Part shown: in pieces, positions 46,765 through 56,596 of the stretch
How positions within the stretch are numbered: position 1 is the stretch's first letter
Layout: every line of letters starts with the position of its first letter
Assembly: GCA_963773465.1 (NCBI GenBank)
Contig: CAVZBF010000002.1
Location: 1,302,001 to 1,366,000 of the forward strand
Length of the DNA: 64,000 bases
Source of the DNA: VBAS01 sp963773465
GTDB taxonomy: Bacteria > Bacteroidota > Bacteroidia > Chitinophagales > Chitinophagaceae
Reading direction: 5' to 3'
The notes under the pieces: generated by a model
Told to the model about the DNA's origin: nothing
The model's database searches: none
What the model saw: only the letters and a program-made list of their open reading frames with translations
Position numbers and translations under genes: made by a program

Positions 46765-49496
46765 GAAACCATTTTTACTTCAGCTGTTAAATGTTCGAAC
46801 CTCGGAATGGCGGCTGGTCTCTCAACTCTTCTGGCTGCAATTTTTCATGGGTACCGGCATCGCTTTTTTCTTTACTGCTTCCTTCTCGCATTTTCTTGAA
46901 AAATTTTCTGCGTCCCAGCTTGCCTGGGTAATGATCATTTCAGCGCCGCTTTTATTTATTACCGGCTGGATATTTAACAAGTTCGAACATCGCTTTCATC
47001 TTACCCGTGTGGGTACGGTCGTTATCATTTTTATGGCGGTAAGCATTCTTTTCTTACAGCTTAGCAGCAATTGGATAAATGCCGACTGGTTTGACTATCT
47101 CTTTTTTGCCTGGTATTATGTTCTGTACTTAGCAAGCAACCTTTGCTTCTGGAGTATTACTTCCACTTTGTTTGATGTGCGACAAAGTAAACGCCTCTTT
47201 GCGGTTATCAGCGCCGGCGATATACCGGCCAAGTTCATTGGTTATACGATGGCTTACTTTTTTGTAAAAACTATCGGGCCACTGAATATGCTTTGGCCGG
47301 CATTTATTTTTATGCTGGGTGCTTTACCTTTTTTATACAAGCTGTCAAAGTCCGGTGTTGTTCAGCATCAGCATCACAAAGAACATATAGTTGAATTAAT
47401 ACAGGGAAAGGGATTTAAAGCCTTTGTAAAACGCTATACACTTAGCACACTTATCCGGAGATTAGCCGTGCTAACATTTCTTATTTCGGCCTGCCTGGCG
47501 ATAATCAATTATGCATTATACACGGAAGTAAAAGAAGATAACCATGATGATAAATCTTTATCAAGGTTTATCATCTTGTTCATGGCAGCGTCACAGATCA
47601 TCGCCCTATTGGTAAAAATAATTTTTACCGGGCGAATTGTTGCCTCGATAGGTATAAAAAAATCGTTGCTGATAACGCCGCTGGTCTTATTGGCGCTGCT
47701 GATAGTCGTTATTTCGGCACAATATGCAGTAGGTGAGAGCAAATTAGTTTTTTATGCATTCGGAGCCGCAGCGATAGCTATCGAGGTGTTGCGGACAACG
47801 ATTACAAATCCTGTTTTCTTAACCGTAATGCAACCGCTTAACCCTAATGCAAGATCAAAAGCACATGCAATTGTAAAGGGCATTATGGATCCCTTTGCGT
47901 ATTTATTTGCCGGCGTATTACTGCTGTTTACTAATATGCTATCGGCCAATGAACTTCTTGTGCTTTGCTACATACTGGTTTTTTTTACTGTGAGCTGGAT
48001 CGTATCAATTTTTCTTGTAAACAGCTCGTACCATAACACTCTTTTAAAAACGATCAGCAGCCGTTTCTTCAGCCAGGATGAGTTCAGGCTTTCCGATGAA
48101 GAAGTGCAGCAACAAGTACTGAAAAAAATTAAGACCGGTAATGAAAGTGAAATAATAAATATTCTTCAAATGCTGAATAGCCAGATCAGCAATGCCAGCA
48201 AAGAGATTATTTTTAAGTTACTTGACCACCCTTCATATAATATTAGAAAGACAACATTGGTATTAATCCAAAACCGTAATATTAAAGGCGCCGAAGAAAA
48301 ATTAAAATACCTGGCTGATCATGATAATAATAAAGAGATACAATACCTGGCGGCCCAGTCACTTTGTAAAGAAGAGAATGAACGTCATCATCAAAAACAT
48401 TATTTACACCACCATGATCCGAAAATAAGACTTGCGGCAATCACCGGAATGATCAAGAGTACAAGCAAAGAGAGCCGCCAACGGGCGGGTGAATTAATTG
48501 AAACCCTGATCAAATCAGAACGGATTGCAGACAAGCAAATGGCCTTGCAAATCCTTATGGAAGTGAAAGATGATTATTGTCATCCAAGTCATGCTGACCT
48601 GTTTGCGATCAACCGTACTCTGCGCCTGGCTGCTTTTAAAGCGATCGGCAGATCTGCAACTCCCGAATTAATAGCAAGAACAGTAATGCTATCTTAAAGA
48701 GCATCCGCTGAATGTAACAAGCGTATTGCATGCATCAGGTGAAAAAGCGATACCGGTTATTTTAGATACGCTTTCAAAAAATACCAATCCATGGTTAAAA
48801 GAAAAGCTGATCATTACGCTTGGAAAGATCGGTGGCATTAAGGCACAGACCACTCTTTTTAATTTGCTGGAACAATCACCATTGGATGCCGGTATTATAG
48901 CAAAAGCACTCCAAAGAAGCCGTTACAAAGCAACACATGAAACTCAAAAAAAATTAGAAGAGATCGCATTTACATATCTCAATTATGGGGTCGAGCTGCT
49001 TCACATGCAAAGCCAGCTTGAGACGCATCATGAAAAATATGCTGTTATCAATAGCTCATTGAATATCGAGCTCATTGAGATCAGGAACATATTGATCTGC
49101 CTTTTTGGTTGCCTTTACGATCATGAAAAAGCGTTTAAAATAAAGCAGGGATTGGATATGAAAAAGAAAGAGAATGTGGCGAATGCTATGGAGGTTATTG
49201 AAATGACAGTGAAGAAAGACCTTGCAATGCCTTTTAACTTATTATATGAACCAGCAGATATTGAACACCGGTACAATTCGCTGAGAAATTTTTTGCCGCC
49301 AGACAAAGTGCATTATGCACAAGATATTTTTTCAAAGATCCTCACCGAGCGACCAATTTTTTATAATGCATGGACCAAAGCAAGTACCATGTATATCTCA
49401 AAGAAAACAGGTACTGAAATAGCGGCCGGACTGATCAATAAATTTACTCACTCTGAAAATATTCTTTTGAAAGAAACAGCACTGTATGCACAGTGA
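46757..49496 (+). CDS. MFS/Tlc-like transporter fused to HEAT repeats, one frameshift near 48695
   Basis: Read through the break this is about 913 residues. N-terminal part: eleven to twelve membrane segments (to about residue 430), starting LFWLQFFMGTGIAFFFTASFSHF, similar in layout to MFS or ATP/ADP translocase-like proteins. C-terminal part: about 480 residues of HEAT-type alpha repeats (HPSYNIRKTTLVLIQNR, DPKIRLAAITGMIK, NPWLKEKLIITLGKIGG). The frame breaks at 48690-48720 and continues KEHPLNVTSVLHASGEKAIPVIL. The cNMP-binding gene starts 19 bases after its stop. In some relatives (from memory) transporter, HEAT and cNMP domains lie in one protein. Substrate unknown. Confidence 0.75.
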
Positions 49497-49514
49497 AATG
49501 TTTATTTTTAATTT

Positions 49515-49973
49515 ATGGAACAGGGTAATGCAAACAGGCTGTTATTGGTTGAAAAAGTGCTGGTACTGAAATCGCTTAATCTTTTCAAAGACACACCGGA
49601 AAATATTCTTGCTGACCTTGCCCCCCTGATGCAGGAAATGCAATATGAACAAGGCGTCGAGATTTTTAAAGAGGGAGAAACGGGCGACTGTATGTATATT
49701 ATCGAACAGGGAAGCATACGGATACACAAAGGAAATACAACGCTTGCCATATTGAAAGACAAAGAAGTTTTTGGGGAGCTTTCTTTACTGGATGCTGATA
49801 CAAGATCCGCAACAGCTACTGCCGGCACCGATTGCACATTGTATAAAATAGACCAGGAACCTTTTTACGAACTGCTCGACGAAAGACCTGAAGTAGCAAG
49901 AGGCTTTATTAAAATTCTTTGCCAGCGCTTAAGAACAATGAATGAAAAATCCCGGCAAAGCGACGTTTCTTAA
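49515..49973 (+). CDS. Cyclic-nucleotide-binding domain protein
   Basis: 152 residues forming one cNMP-binding beta-roll: EGETGDCMYIIEQGSIRIHKG and the phosphate cassette VFGELSLLDADTRSATATA, with the Glu and Arg that contact cyclic nucleotide ribose and phosphate. No DNA-binding helix-turn-helix follows, so it is not a CRP regulator. It is coupled to the MFS-HEAT gene and is probably its sensor. Its stop overlaps the stop of pth on the other strand (TTAA). Confidence 0.8.
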   Translation: MEQGNANRLLLVEKVLVLKSLNLFKDTPENILADLAPLMQEMQYEQGVEIFKEGETGDCMYIIEQGSIRIHKGNTTLAILKDKEVFGELSLLDADTRSATATAGTDCTLYKIDQEPFYELLDERPEVARGFIKILCQRLRTMNEKSRQSDVS

Positions 49974-50545
49974 ATTGAATATTCAACACTGTTCACATCA
50001 TTCATTGTAAGACTGATCCCTTTTGTTGCAAAATTCTCTATCACTGCCACTGCCTTTTCAATTTTTAATTTTACCAGTGGTTCCTCTTCCTTTTTCCATT
50101 TGCTTAAAACATAATCAGCCTGCAACCCTTTTGGATATTCGTTGCCGATACCAAACCGAAGACGCGGATAATCTCTGGAAGCCAATGAAGCTTCTACGCT
50201 TTTCAATCCGTTATGCCCACCATCACTTCCCGAAGGCCGCAGTCGCATTTTTGAGAGGGGTAGCGAAACCTCATCTACTATAACAAGAATATTTTCAATG
50301 GCAATTTTTTCTTTATCCATCCAATATTTCACAGCATTTCCGCTCAGGTTCATGTAAGTGGTGGGGCAAATACAAACAAAAATTTTTCCTTTCCATTTTA
50401 CTTCTGCCACGTACGCTAGTCTGCCGGAAGAAAAATTTCCTCCATGCTTTATGATAAAAGCATTTACTACATCAAAGCCGATATTGTGCCTTGTGTGAGT
50501 ATACTCATTACCCGCATTTCCTAATCCGGCAATTAAAAATTTCAT
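49970..50545 (-). CDS. pth: Peptidyl-tRNA hydrolase
   Basis: Releases tRNA from peptidyl-tRNA that has dropped off the ribosome. 191 residues with the family motifs: FLIAGLGNAGNEYTHTRHNIGFDVV (catalytic His in TRHN), TYMNLSGNAV, and VDEVSLPLSKMRLRPSGSDGGHNGLKS with conserved Gly/His. Intact. It lies downstream of rplY/ctc with a terminator between; rplY-pth is a conserved neighbour pair. Confidence 0.93.
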   Translation of the reverse strand: MKFLIAGLGNAGNEYTHTRHNIGFDVVNAFIIKHGGNFSSGRLAYVAEVKWKGKIFVCICPTTYMNLSGNAVKYWMDKEKIAIENILVIVDEVSLPLSKMRLRPSGSDGGHNGLKSVEASLASRDYPRLRFGIGNEYPKGLQADYVLSKWKKEEEPLVKLKIEKAVAVIENFATKGISLTMNDVNSVEYSI

Positions 50546-50607
50546 CTTCTTACAATAAACTATTTAAAGATAACGACTTCAGGTTTTTTAAAACGAGATC
50601 AAAGAAA

Positions 50608-50637
50608 CAAAAAACCCACTTCACTGGAAGTGGGTTT
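50608..50637 (-). terminator. Terminator of rplY/ctc
   Basis: Minus strand: AAACCCACTTC-CAGT-GAAGTGGGTTT, an 11 bp stem, then T-rich. Confidence 0.9.
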
Positions 50638-50656
50638 GCTATTAAGATCATGCTGA

Positions 50657-51328
50657 TTACTTCTTTCCTTTTTCCTTTGCAGGTGCAGGTGCGGCGGCAG
50701 GAGCAGCAGCGCCGGCAGCAGGTGCAGCGGCCGCAGCAGGTGCAGCTCCGGCAGCAGGTGCGGCAGTAGCTTCTTCCTGTTTTAGCTGACGCGTTAATAC
50801 AACAGATGCAACAGGAATCCTTGGTGAATTTAAAATCTCATAATCCGGTTCTTTCACATCTTCAACACGAATGTTACCGTTCAATTCAAGATTGGTAATG
50901 TCCACTTCAATTTGTTCTTTTAAATGCTTGGGCAAAGATTTTACTTTAAGCGATTTCATCTTAATGATAAGATGCCCGCCCTCTTTTACCCCTTTCGATA
51001 CCCCGGTAAATTTTATTGGAATCTCGGCGATCACTTTTTTGTCCTCCACCAATTCCATCAGGTCAATATGGATCAGCTTGTCGGATACTTTATCAAACTG
51101 CAGATCTTTCAAAATGCAGTTGTAAGTAGTGCCATCCAATTTAATTTCTGCTTTCTGAAACTCGGGTGTGTACACGAATGTTTTAAAAGCCATGGAAGGA
51201 GCAGCAAAGCTGATCTCCTTTTCACCGCCATAAATTACACCGGGCACCATATCCTGAGAGCGAAGTTGGCGGGTGGCTTTCTTCCCGGTTTCGGTCCTCA
51301 GTTGTCCTTCGATCGTAATTGATTTCAT
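50657..51328 (-). CDS. rplY: 50S ribosomal protein L25/general stress protein Ctc
   Basis: Binds 5S rRNA. 223 residues: N-terminal L25 domain (GQLRTETGKKATRQLRSQDMVPGVIYGG) and the C-terminal TL5 domain (IDLMELVEDKKVIAEIPIKFTG). The last 45 residues are an Ala/Pro-rich tail (GAAPAAAAAPAAG) ending in KEKGKK, encoded by a GCAGC-rich stretch; the tail is common in this phylum. The frame is intact. Neighbours prs and pth are the usual ones. Confidence 0.93.
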   Translation of the reverse strand: MKSITIEGQLRTETGKKATRQLRSQDMVPGVIYGGEKEISFAAPSMAFKTFVYTPEFQKAEIKLDGTTYNCILKDLQFDKVSDKLIHIDLMELVEDKKVIAEIPIKFTGVSKGVKEGGHLIIKMKSLKVKSLPKHLKEQIEVDITNLELNGNIRVEDVKEPDYEILNSPRIPVASVVLTRQLKQEEATAAPAAGAAPAAAAAPAAGAAAPAAAPAPAKEKGKK

Positions 51329-51509
51329 TTTATGTTTGTTTATTAGTTACTCGTTATTTAATTTTTGTTACAAGCATTTGAATTTCTGCTCATCGTCCCT
51401 TGCGTCGCACACTTCTACTGCATCAATTCTATTCAGCTTTTTATCTCTCACAGATTTCTCAGATTTACACAGAAAGGAAAATCTGTGATAATCCGTGTAA
51501 TCTGTGAGC
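51329..51509. repeat. rplY-prs spacer with dispersed repeat strings
   Basis: Contains TTGCGTCGCACACTTCTACT near 51401 (copy of the tuf-leader string near 12003, one base different) and, at about 51447-51508, alternating CACAGATT / AATCTGTG units (CACAGATTTCTCAGATT, then AAATCTGTG, then AATCTGTG), a self-complementary element seen widely in Bacteroidota spacers (from memory). Confidence 0.55.
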
Positions 51510-52457
51510 TTATCTATCCCTTCGTTGCGAATGAACAAACAGGCTTGTGATACTTTTATTTTCAAAAGCATTTCTTATCGCCACTGCAAACAGCTCCGCG
51601 ACAGAAATCACTTTTATTTTCGGTGTTGTTTGTCTTAGCGGAATTGTATCACAAACCACCAACTCATCCAGTACGCTTTTTTCAATATTATCATAAGCCT
51701 TACCGCTAAGTACCGGGTGAGTGATCAATGCCCTAACGCTTCTTGCACCTTTTTCCATTAAGAGACCTGCGCTTTTTGCCAATGTGCCACCGGTATCGCA
51801 GATGTCATCAATAACAACTACATCCCTGTCCGTCACATCCCCGATCACCACCATGCTGGCAATTTCATTTGCCCTTTTTCTGTGTTTATCACAGATCACC
51901 ATCTCGGCTTCAAAATAACTTGCTATCTCTCTTATCCTGTTTGCACTTCCCACATCGGGGGCCGCAAAGGTAAGGTTTTCAAGTCTCAGATTTTCTATGT
52001 AAGGAATAAAAACTGCGTGGCTATCGAGGTGGTCAACCGGTATATCAAAATAGCCTTGTATCTGCGGAGCATGAAGGTCCATAGTGATCAAACGGTCGGC
52101 CCCTGCCGCTTGTATCATGTTGGCGATCAGCTTACTTCCAATCGCTACTCTTGGCCTGTCTTTTCTATCCTGGCGGGCATAACCGTAATATGGAATAACG
52201 GCGATGATCTTATATGCCGATGCTCTTTTTGCAGCATCGATCATCAATAGCAGCTCCATTAAATTTTCAGCCGGAGCATGAGTGCTTTGTACCAGGAAAA
52301 CAAAATCTCCCCGGATACTTTCCATAAAAGTGGGTAAAATTTCTCCGTCGCTGAATCGTTGAATATTGACTTTCCCAAGCCGGGATCCATAGCTTTTGCA
52401 AATTTGTTCTGCTAAGCCTTGCGATCCCGTACCGGCAAATATTTTGGCCGCTGACAT
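51510..52457 (-). CDS. prs: Ribose-phosphate pyrophosphokinase (PRPP synthetase)
   Basis: Makes PRPP from ribose 5-phosphate and ATP for nucleotide, His and Trp synthesis. 315 residues: AKIFAGTGSQGLAEQI, VQSTHAPAENLMELLLMIDA, PYYGYARQDRKDRPRV (ATP-binding flag loop), MDLHAPQIQGYFDIPVDHL, and the PRPP loop VVVIDDICDTGGTLAKSA. Normal length and intact frame. A hairpin lies in its leader at 52473-52494. Confidence 0.95.
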   Translation of the reverse strand: MSAAKIFAGTGSQGLAEQICKSYGSRLGKVNIQRFSDGEILPTFMESIRGDFVFLVQSTHAPAENLMELLLMIDAAKRASAYKIIAVIPYYGYARQDRKDRPRVAIGSKLIANMIQAAGADRLITMDLHAPQIQGYFDIPVDHLDSHAVFIPYIENLRLENLTFAAPDVGSANRIREIASYFEAEMVICDKHRKRANEIASMVVIGDVTDRDVVVIDDICDTGGTLAKSAGLLMEKGARSVRALITHPVLSGKAYDNIEKSVLDELVVCDTIPLRQTTPKIKVISVAELFAVAIRNAFENKSITSLFVHSQRRDR

Positions 52458-52472
52458 GATTAGATTTGATTA

Positions 52473-52494
52473 CTCCAAAGGGATTTCTTTGGAG
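52473..52494 (-). promoter_or_regulatory. Hairpin in the prs leader
   Basis: CTCCAAAG-GGATTT-CTTTGGAG: perfect 8 bp stem 16 bases upstream of the prs start. May affect initiation or mRNA stability. Confidence 0.45.
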
Positions 52495-52564
52495 CGGCGA
52501 AGATAATACTTCACCCCAAATCAAAACGGAGACGGGGAAAAATGTTGAAGTGTATAACCAGGAG

Positions 52565-52774
52565 CTATTTTACCGAGACAATAGCCACTGTGTTTGTTTT
52601 CGGTTCGCTTACTTTTTGTTCATTTTCAGAATAGCTGCTGGCATTGGATGTATTGCAGCTATAAAAAAGTGCTGAACAAATAAAAATGGAAAAAAACAGA
52701 ACGACGACATAAACGCCGGCAAAAAATAAAATAGGATGCAGTGCACCAATCGGGGATACGGATCTTTTTTTCAT
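52565..52774 (-). CDS. Small membrane protein (69 aa)
   Basis: Not recognised. One transmembrane helix (ILFFAGVYVVVLFFSIFICSALFY, about residues 14-37) is preceded by a basic N-terminus (MKKRSVSP) and followed by a polar Ser/Asn/Glu-rich tail. It lies between prs and radC with no overlap on either strand, which supports it being real. Confidence 0.5.
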   Translation of the reverse strand: MKKRSVSPIGALHPILFFAGVYVVVLFFSIFICSALFYSCNTSNASSYSENEQKVSEPKTNTVAIVSVK

Positions 52775-52862
52775 ACGGGTCTTGGTTTAGTTTTTCAAAG
52801 GTTTGGATCAGTCTTCAGGGCTATACCCTAAAAGTTGTATTTTCTGAGCCTAAATTATTTGT

Positions 52863-52870
52863 TAATCTTG
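52863..52870 (+). promoter_or_regulatory. radC promoter -7 element, likely leaderless
   Basis: TAATCTTG, one base off TAnnTTTG, ends four bases before the radC ATG at 52875, the same distance as in ribE and folD. Confidence 0.45.
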
Positions 52871-52874
52871 GGTG

Positions 52875-53568
52875 ATGCAAGAGCAGAAATACTCTATCAA
52901 ACAATGGGCAAAAGACGACAGGCCAAGGGAAAAATTACTATTGAATGGCGCCCACACGCTCAGCGATTCTGAATTGCTGGCTATACTTATTCTGAATGGT
53001 TCAAAAGAAAAAACTGCGGTTGATCTTGCCAAGGATGTGTTGAAACTAAGTAAAGACAATCTATCAGAACTAGGTAAGCTATCTGTAAAAGATTTGATGA
53101 AAGTAAAAGGAATCGGCGAAGCAAAAGCAATTTCAATTTCTGCTGCACTTGAAATTGGAAGAAGGCGACAGGCAATGTTCATCTTTGCAAAAGAAAATAA
53201 TTACAGCCAGCCAGGATATTGCCGATTTTTTTATGGCAAAACTCAAAGACTACAGGCATGAAGTATTTGCCGTAGTGTTTTTGAACAGGGCCAATAAGAT
53301 AAATCACTTTGAAATAGTAAGCGAAGGCGGCATCACCGGTACGGTTGCAGATCCAAGAGTGATCTTAAAAAAAGCATTGGAAGAAGATGCCGTGAGTATA
53401 ATACTTTGTCACAATCATCCATCAGGCAGTTTAAAGCCGAGCAGGGCGGATGAAGACCTCACACATAAAATAAAAGAAGCGGCAAAATATTTTGACATCA
53501 AAGTACTCGATCACATGATAGTGAGTGATGCCGGGTATTTCAGTTTTGCAGATGAAGGACTGCTGTAA
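52875..53568 (+). CDS. radC: RadC family JAB-domain protein, one frameshift near 53180
   Basis: About 231 residues after correction. N-terminal helix-hairpin-helix region (RPREKLLLNGAHTLSDSELLAILI, GIGEAKAISISAALEIGRR). After the break the MPN/JAB domain reads FAVVFLNRANKI, HNHPSGSLKPSRADEDLT with the zinc-binding HxH...D set. RadC was named for DNA repair, but its role is unsettled. ATG at 52875 is chosen over the GTG at 52872. Confidence 0.88.
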
Positions 53569-53653
53569 AAAAAATTCCAAAAGACAAATTCCAAATCCCA
53601 ACTTTCGTGGGTTCCGCTTGGAATTTGGAACTTATTACTTGTTTCTTTATAAA

Positions 53654-53965
53654 TTATGCTTGCGCTGTCGGTCCGCCAAAATTCATTGGCAGTTGAATTT
53701 CTTCAAGATCCTTTATTGAGCCATTTGCAGCTTCATAGCGGGAAATATTTTCTGTCAGTGCCTTCATAAACCTTTTGGCATGTTGCGGTGTAAATATAAT
53801 TCTTGATTTCACTTTACTTTTTGGAGTACCCGGCATTACGTTTACAAAATCAATTACAAACTCTGCATGTGAATGTGTGATGATAGCAAGATTTGCATAA
53901 GAACCTTCTGCTACTTCTTCCGAAATTTCAATATTTAATTGGTTGGGTTGTTGCTGTTGTTCCAT
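53654..53965 (-). CDS. DUF3467 domain protein
   Basis: 103 residues without signal peptide. LNIEISEEVAEGSYANLAIITHSHAEFVIDF and RIIFTPQHAKRFMKAL match the DUF3467 pattern found near-universally in Bacteroidota. Function unknown. Intact, cytoplasmic. Confidence 0.8.
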   Translation of the reverse strand: MEQQQQPNQLNIEISEEVAEGSYANLAIITHSHAEFVIDFVNVMPGTPKSKVKSRIIFTPQHAKRFMKALTENISRYEAANGSIKDLEEIQLPMNFGGPTAQA

Positions 53966-53993
53966 GAAAAAAAATTAGGCGGGAAAGGTAAAC

Positions 53994-54019
53994 AAAAAGG
54001 CTTTGCAAATGCAAAGCCT
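53994..54019 (-). terminator. Terminator of the SusC/SusD/DUF1735 operon
   Basis: AGGCTTTGC-AAAT-GCAAAGCCT, perfect 9 bp stem, followed by five T on the minus strand. Confidence 0.9.
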
Positions 54020-54041
54020 CTTCTTGATAATAAATATTTGT

Positions 54042-54992
54042 TTATCGTGGTCGCATATATGTAAGCGTATCATATTTCTCCCTGGTGCCTGCCCCTGCAG
54101 GTGTCCATGTATATGCCACATAAAATGTTTTGGTAGCGGGATCATATCTGTTAGTAACTCCTGTAGGAACGACCAATGGAGGGAAGGCTAAAGGAATTGC
54201 TTGTGAGCCAATATTTGTCAATGACACTGTATTATCCGGGTTTACAGTCATTCTCACTTGCAAACTTGGGCCTGTCGCATCGCCAAAATAAGTTAAACCG
54301 CCAGTACTGAAATTAATAAACACAGTCGCAAAATCCCAATCAACTGAAGTGGGTCCTGACGAAAGAAAATCCCACTCCGGGATAGTTCCAATCCCGGTAA
54401 TAGCCGGATTTGTAGGATGGAATAATCTATACCGCACACGATATACACCATCCCATTGGTTTTTTGATCCAATTTCCACTGCCACTTTATTTTGATCATC
54501 ACTCAATACAGCTCCATTATTTGCAGACGCTAACTGAAAACCAAGTCCCACTCGTCCGAGTGAAACAAGATCGATCGTCTTTAAGTTGATCTTTAAATAC
54601 TTTACAAATTCACCGGGTTGAAAAGTAACTGTCCAAAATTCACCATCAAAGGGATTATCCGGGTGGCTTTGATAAAGGTCCCTGCTCAATTCTTTAACTT
54701 CTGCCCCACTAAAATCAGAAAGAACTGCGTTGCTTTTTTGGATTTTCACTGTCTGTACCCGGTTCAGATCAGCCGGGCTTGTAGCTTCTCTCCGCACCTC
54801 GAGGACGTCAATTGTAACAACACTATTGCTTATATCAACAGAAAGATTGACCAGGTTATTACCTTGCGGTAAACTGATTGAAGGTTTTTCTTGTGACTTA
54901 ACAGGAGGAAAAGGTTCTGTCCCTTTTTCGCACGAAAGCGCTAATAAACTTACAAAAGAAATGAAAAGAAAGTATTGTATAACTTTTCTCAT
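54042..54992 (-). CDS. DUF1735-like lipoprotein in a SusCD operon
   Basis: 316 residues. The signal peptide ends in a lipobox (LLALSC, then EKG), so it is probably a surface lipoprotein. The first half has beta-rich repeats (LSVDISNSVVTIDVLEVRREA, typical of DUF1735-type modules), and the second half is another beta domain ending DTLTYMRPR. It is the third gene after SusC and SusD and probably binds the same ligand as a surface-exposed helper. A terminator lies upstream, between it and susD, so its expression may be lower. Confidence 0.7.
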   Translation of the reverse strand: MRKVIQYFLFISFVSLLALSCEKGTEPFPPVKSQEKPSISLPQGNNLVNLSVDISNSVVTIDVLEVRREATSPADLNRVQTVKIQKSNAVLSDFSGAEVKELSRDLYQSHPDNPFDGEFWTVTFQPGEFVKYLKINLKTIDLVSLGRVGLGFQLASANNGAVLSDDQNKVAVEIGSKNQWDGVYRVRYRLFHPTNPAITGIGTIPEWDFLSSGPTSVDWDFATVFINFSTGGLTYFGDATGPSLQVRMTVNPDNTVSLTNIGSQAIPLAFPPLVVPTGVTNRYDPATKTFYVAYTWTPAGAGTREKYDTLTYMRPR

Positions 54993-55052
54993 ATTTGATT
55001 GTTTTCAGTTAGATGGCAGTGCTAAAGTTAAACAAATATCGATCTAAAAAAC

Positions 55053-55083
55053 AAAAGTGGGATAAAATTTATCCCACTTTTTT
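55053..55083 (-). terminator. Hairpin between susD and the DUF1735 gene
   Basis: AAGTGGGATAAA-ATTTATCCCACTT with A/T tracts on both sides, able to act in both directions. Likely a partial terminator within the operon. Confidence 0.7.
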
Positions 55084-55106
55084 AAGCTGTCAATCTCTCA
55101 AATCTT

Positions 55107-56570
55107 TTACGGTTTTACCCACCACATTCTTCCGTATTGTGAATCTTTTTCAGCACCGATCTTATAAAGATCTGCAACTGCATTTGTATTGGCATTGTTC
55201 AAATCAAAATGATTTTGCGAAATTCCCATACGAATAGGAATAATTAAAGTTGTTCCTGCCGGTGCTACAGTACCCGGAGCCGGAGTTAATGCGGGAAGAC
55301 CTGTACTTCTCACAATATTCCATGCTTCTAATCCGTCAGGGAAAGCAGCTAACCAACGCTGGCGGATAATTTTGGCAAGTTCAGTACCTGGAGTAAGAGC
55401 CACATTTGGATGAAGCATATAAGCAGTAAACGCCACAGCATCATACACGCCCCACTGTCTCCAGTTTAATTCAATACCTGTTCTGTAAAGGTTAGCCGCG
55501 TTTTCAGCTGTCCATCCTCTTTGAGCAGCTTCGGCGCGGGCAAGTGTTATTTGTGAAGAAGTAATGATTGGCATTGGCTGAGTAGCGGTTCTTATCGAAG
55601 GATGCATAATTCTTGCCCAATTAGGATTGGCAGAAGAAAACGCAATCGCATCATTTCTATCTAACCCATATCTAAATCCTACGTTAGAAGAACCCCATGC
55701 ATTTATACGTCTGTCACCTGTTGGGTTCATGAAATTAGTAACCGTTTCACTGATCGCATAGTCTGAACGAAGAGTAATGTTATAGTATGAATAAAAAACA
55801 CTACTATAATTTCCACCAGGATATGCCAGCATTATGTCATCCGCATTTGTAGTTAAATAACCGCCGGTAGAATTCATCGCATCGAGAAATTCTGTTTTTC
55901 CTTTGGCTGCATCAACAGATGACAAACGAAGAGCCATGATCATTCTAAGTGAGTTGGCAAACTTTTTCCAATGTGCAATATCGCCATCAAGAAGTATATC
56001 TCCTTTAACAGGTGCTCCGCCGTCAAATTGAGCAGCGGCTTGTTTTAATTCTTTAAAAAGATCAGTATAGATATCCTGCTGTTTGTCATAAGGGATCTGT
56101 CCCTCGAAATTTAAAGCCTGCGAATATGGAATATCACCCCACTGATCGGTTGCCCTGAGAAAATACCACGCTTTTACAATTCTTGCAGTAGCTATCTGGT
56201 TTGCATTTGAACCATTTACTGCTGCCTTCGCAGCTGTTTCAGGATTGGAATTGATCTTAATGATATTTACCAGATCATACCCAACTCCTGAATAATAACC
56301 TCCGAAATCAGGTGCATTTCTTGTATACCGTGATGCTTCCGTATACTGCGTTTCGGAATAAAGTTGTGCATAAAGACCCGGATTTACTTGCCAGGCCTCA
56401 GCTCCCATCGCAGAAATTGCGTTGGTAAGCAGCGCAGCTGTATTTGCTTCTGCTACTATACCCGGATTCAGGTTTATGTTACCGAACTCGTCAATTTTCC
56501 TTGTACACCCAACGCCTGTAACAATAAGCCCTGCGATGAGCCCTATTGATGTAAGTTTTATAATTTTCAT
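55107..56570 (-). CDS. SusD/RagB family outer-membrane lipoprotein
   Basis: 487 residues. Lipobox TGVGC at residues 19-23. An alpha-helical TPR-type SusD fold: LTNAISAMGAEAWQVN, ARIVKAWYFLRATDQWGDIPYSQAL (the WGDIPY motif of SusD), AHWKKFANSLRMIMALRLS, and a C-terminal EAWNIVRSTGLPAL. The type resembles the SusD-like (PF12771-type) group. It caps the SusC pore and binds the nutrient at the surface. It lies 26 bp after susC. The frame is intact. No glycosidase gene or ECF regulator is adjacent, so the ligand cannot be inferred. Confidence 0.9.
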   Translation of the reverse strand: MKIIKLTSIGLIAGLIVTGVGCTRKIDEFGNINLNPGIVAEANTAALLTNAISAMGAEAWQVNPGLYAQLYSETQYTEASRYTRNAPDFGGYYSGVGYDLVNIIKINSNPETAAKAAVNGSNANQIATARIVKAWYFLRATDQWGDIPYSQALNFEGQIPYDKQQDIYTDLFKELKQAAAQFDGGAPVKGDILLDGDIAHWKKFANSLRMIMALRLSSVDAAKGKTEFLDAMNSTGGYLTTNADDIMLAYPGGNYSSVFYSYYNITLRSDYAISETVTNFMNPTGDRRINAWGSSNVGFRYGLDRNDAIAFSSANPNWARIMHPSIRTATQPMPIITSSQITLARAEAAQRGWTAENAANLYRTGIELNWRQWGVYDAVAFTAYMLHPNVALTPGTELAKIIRQRWLAAFPDGLEAWNIVRSTGLPALTPAPGTVAPAGTTLIIPIRMGISQNHFDLNNANTNAVADLYKIGAEKDSQYGRMWWVKP

Positions 56571-56596
56571 TTTAAACTATTTTGTTATTTAAAATT

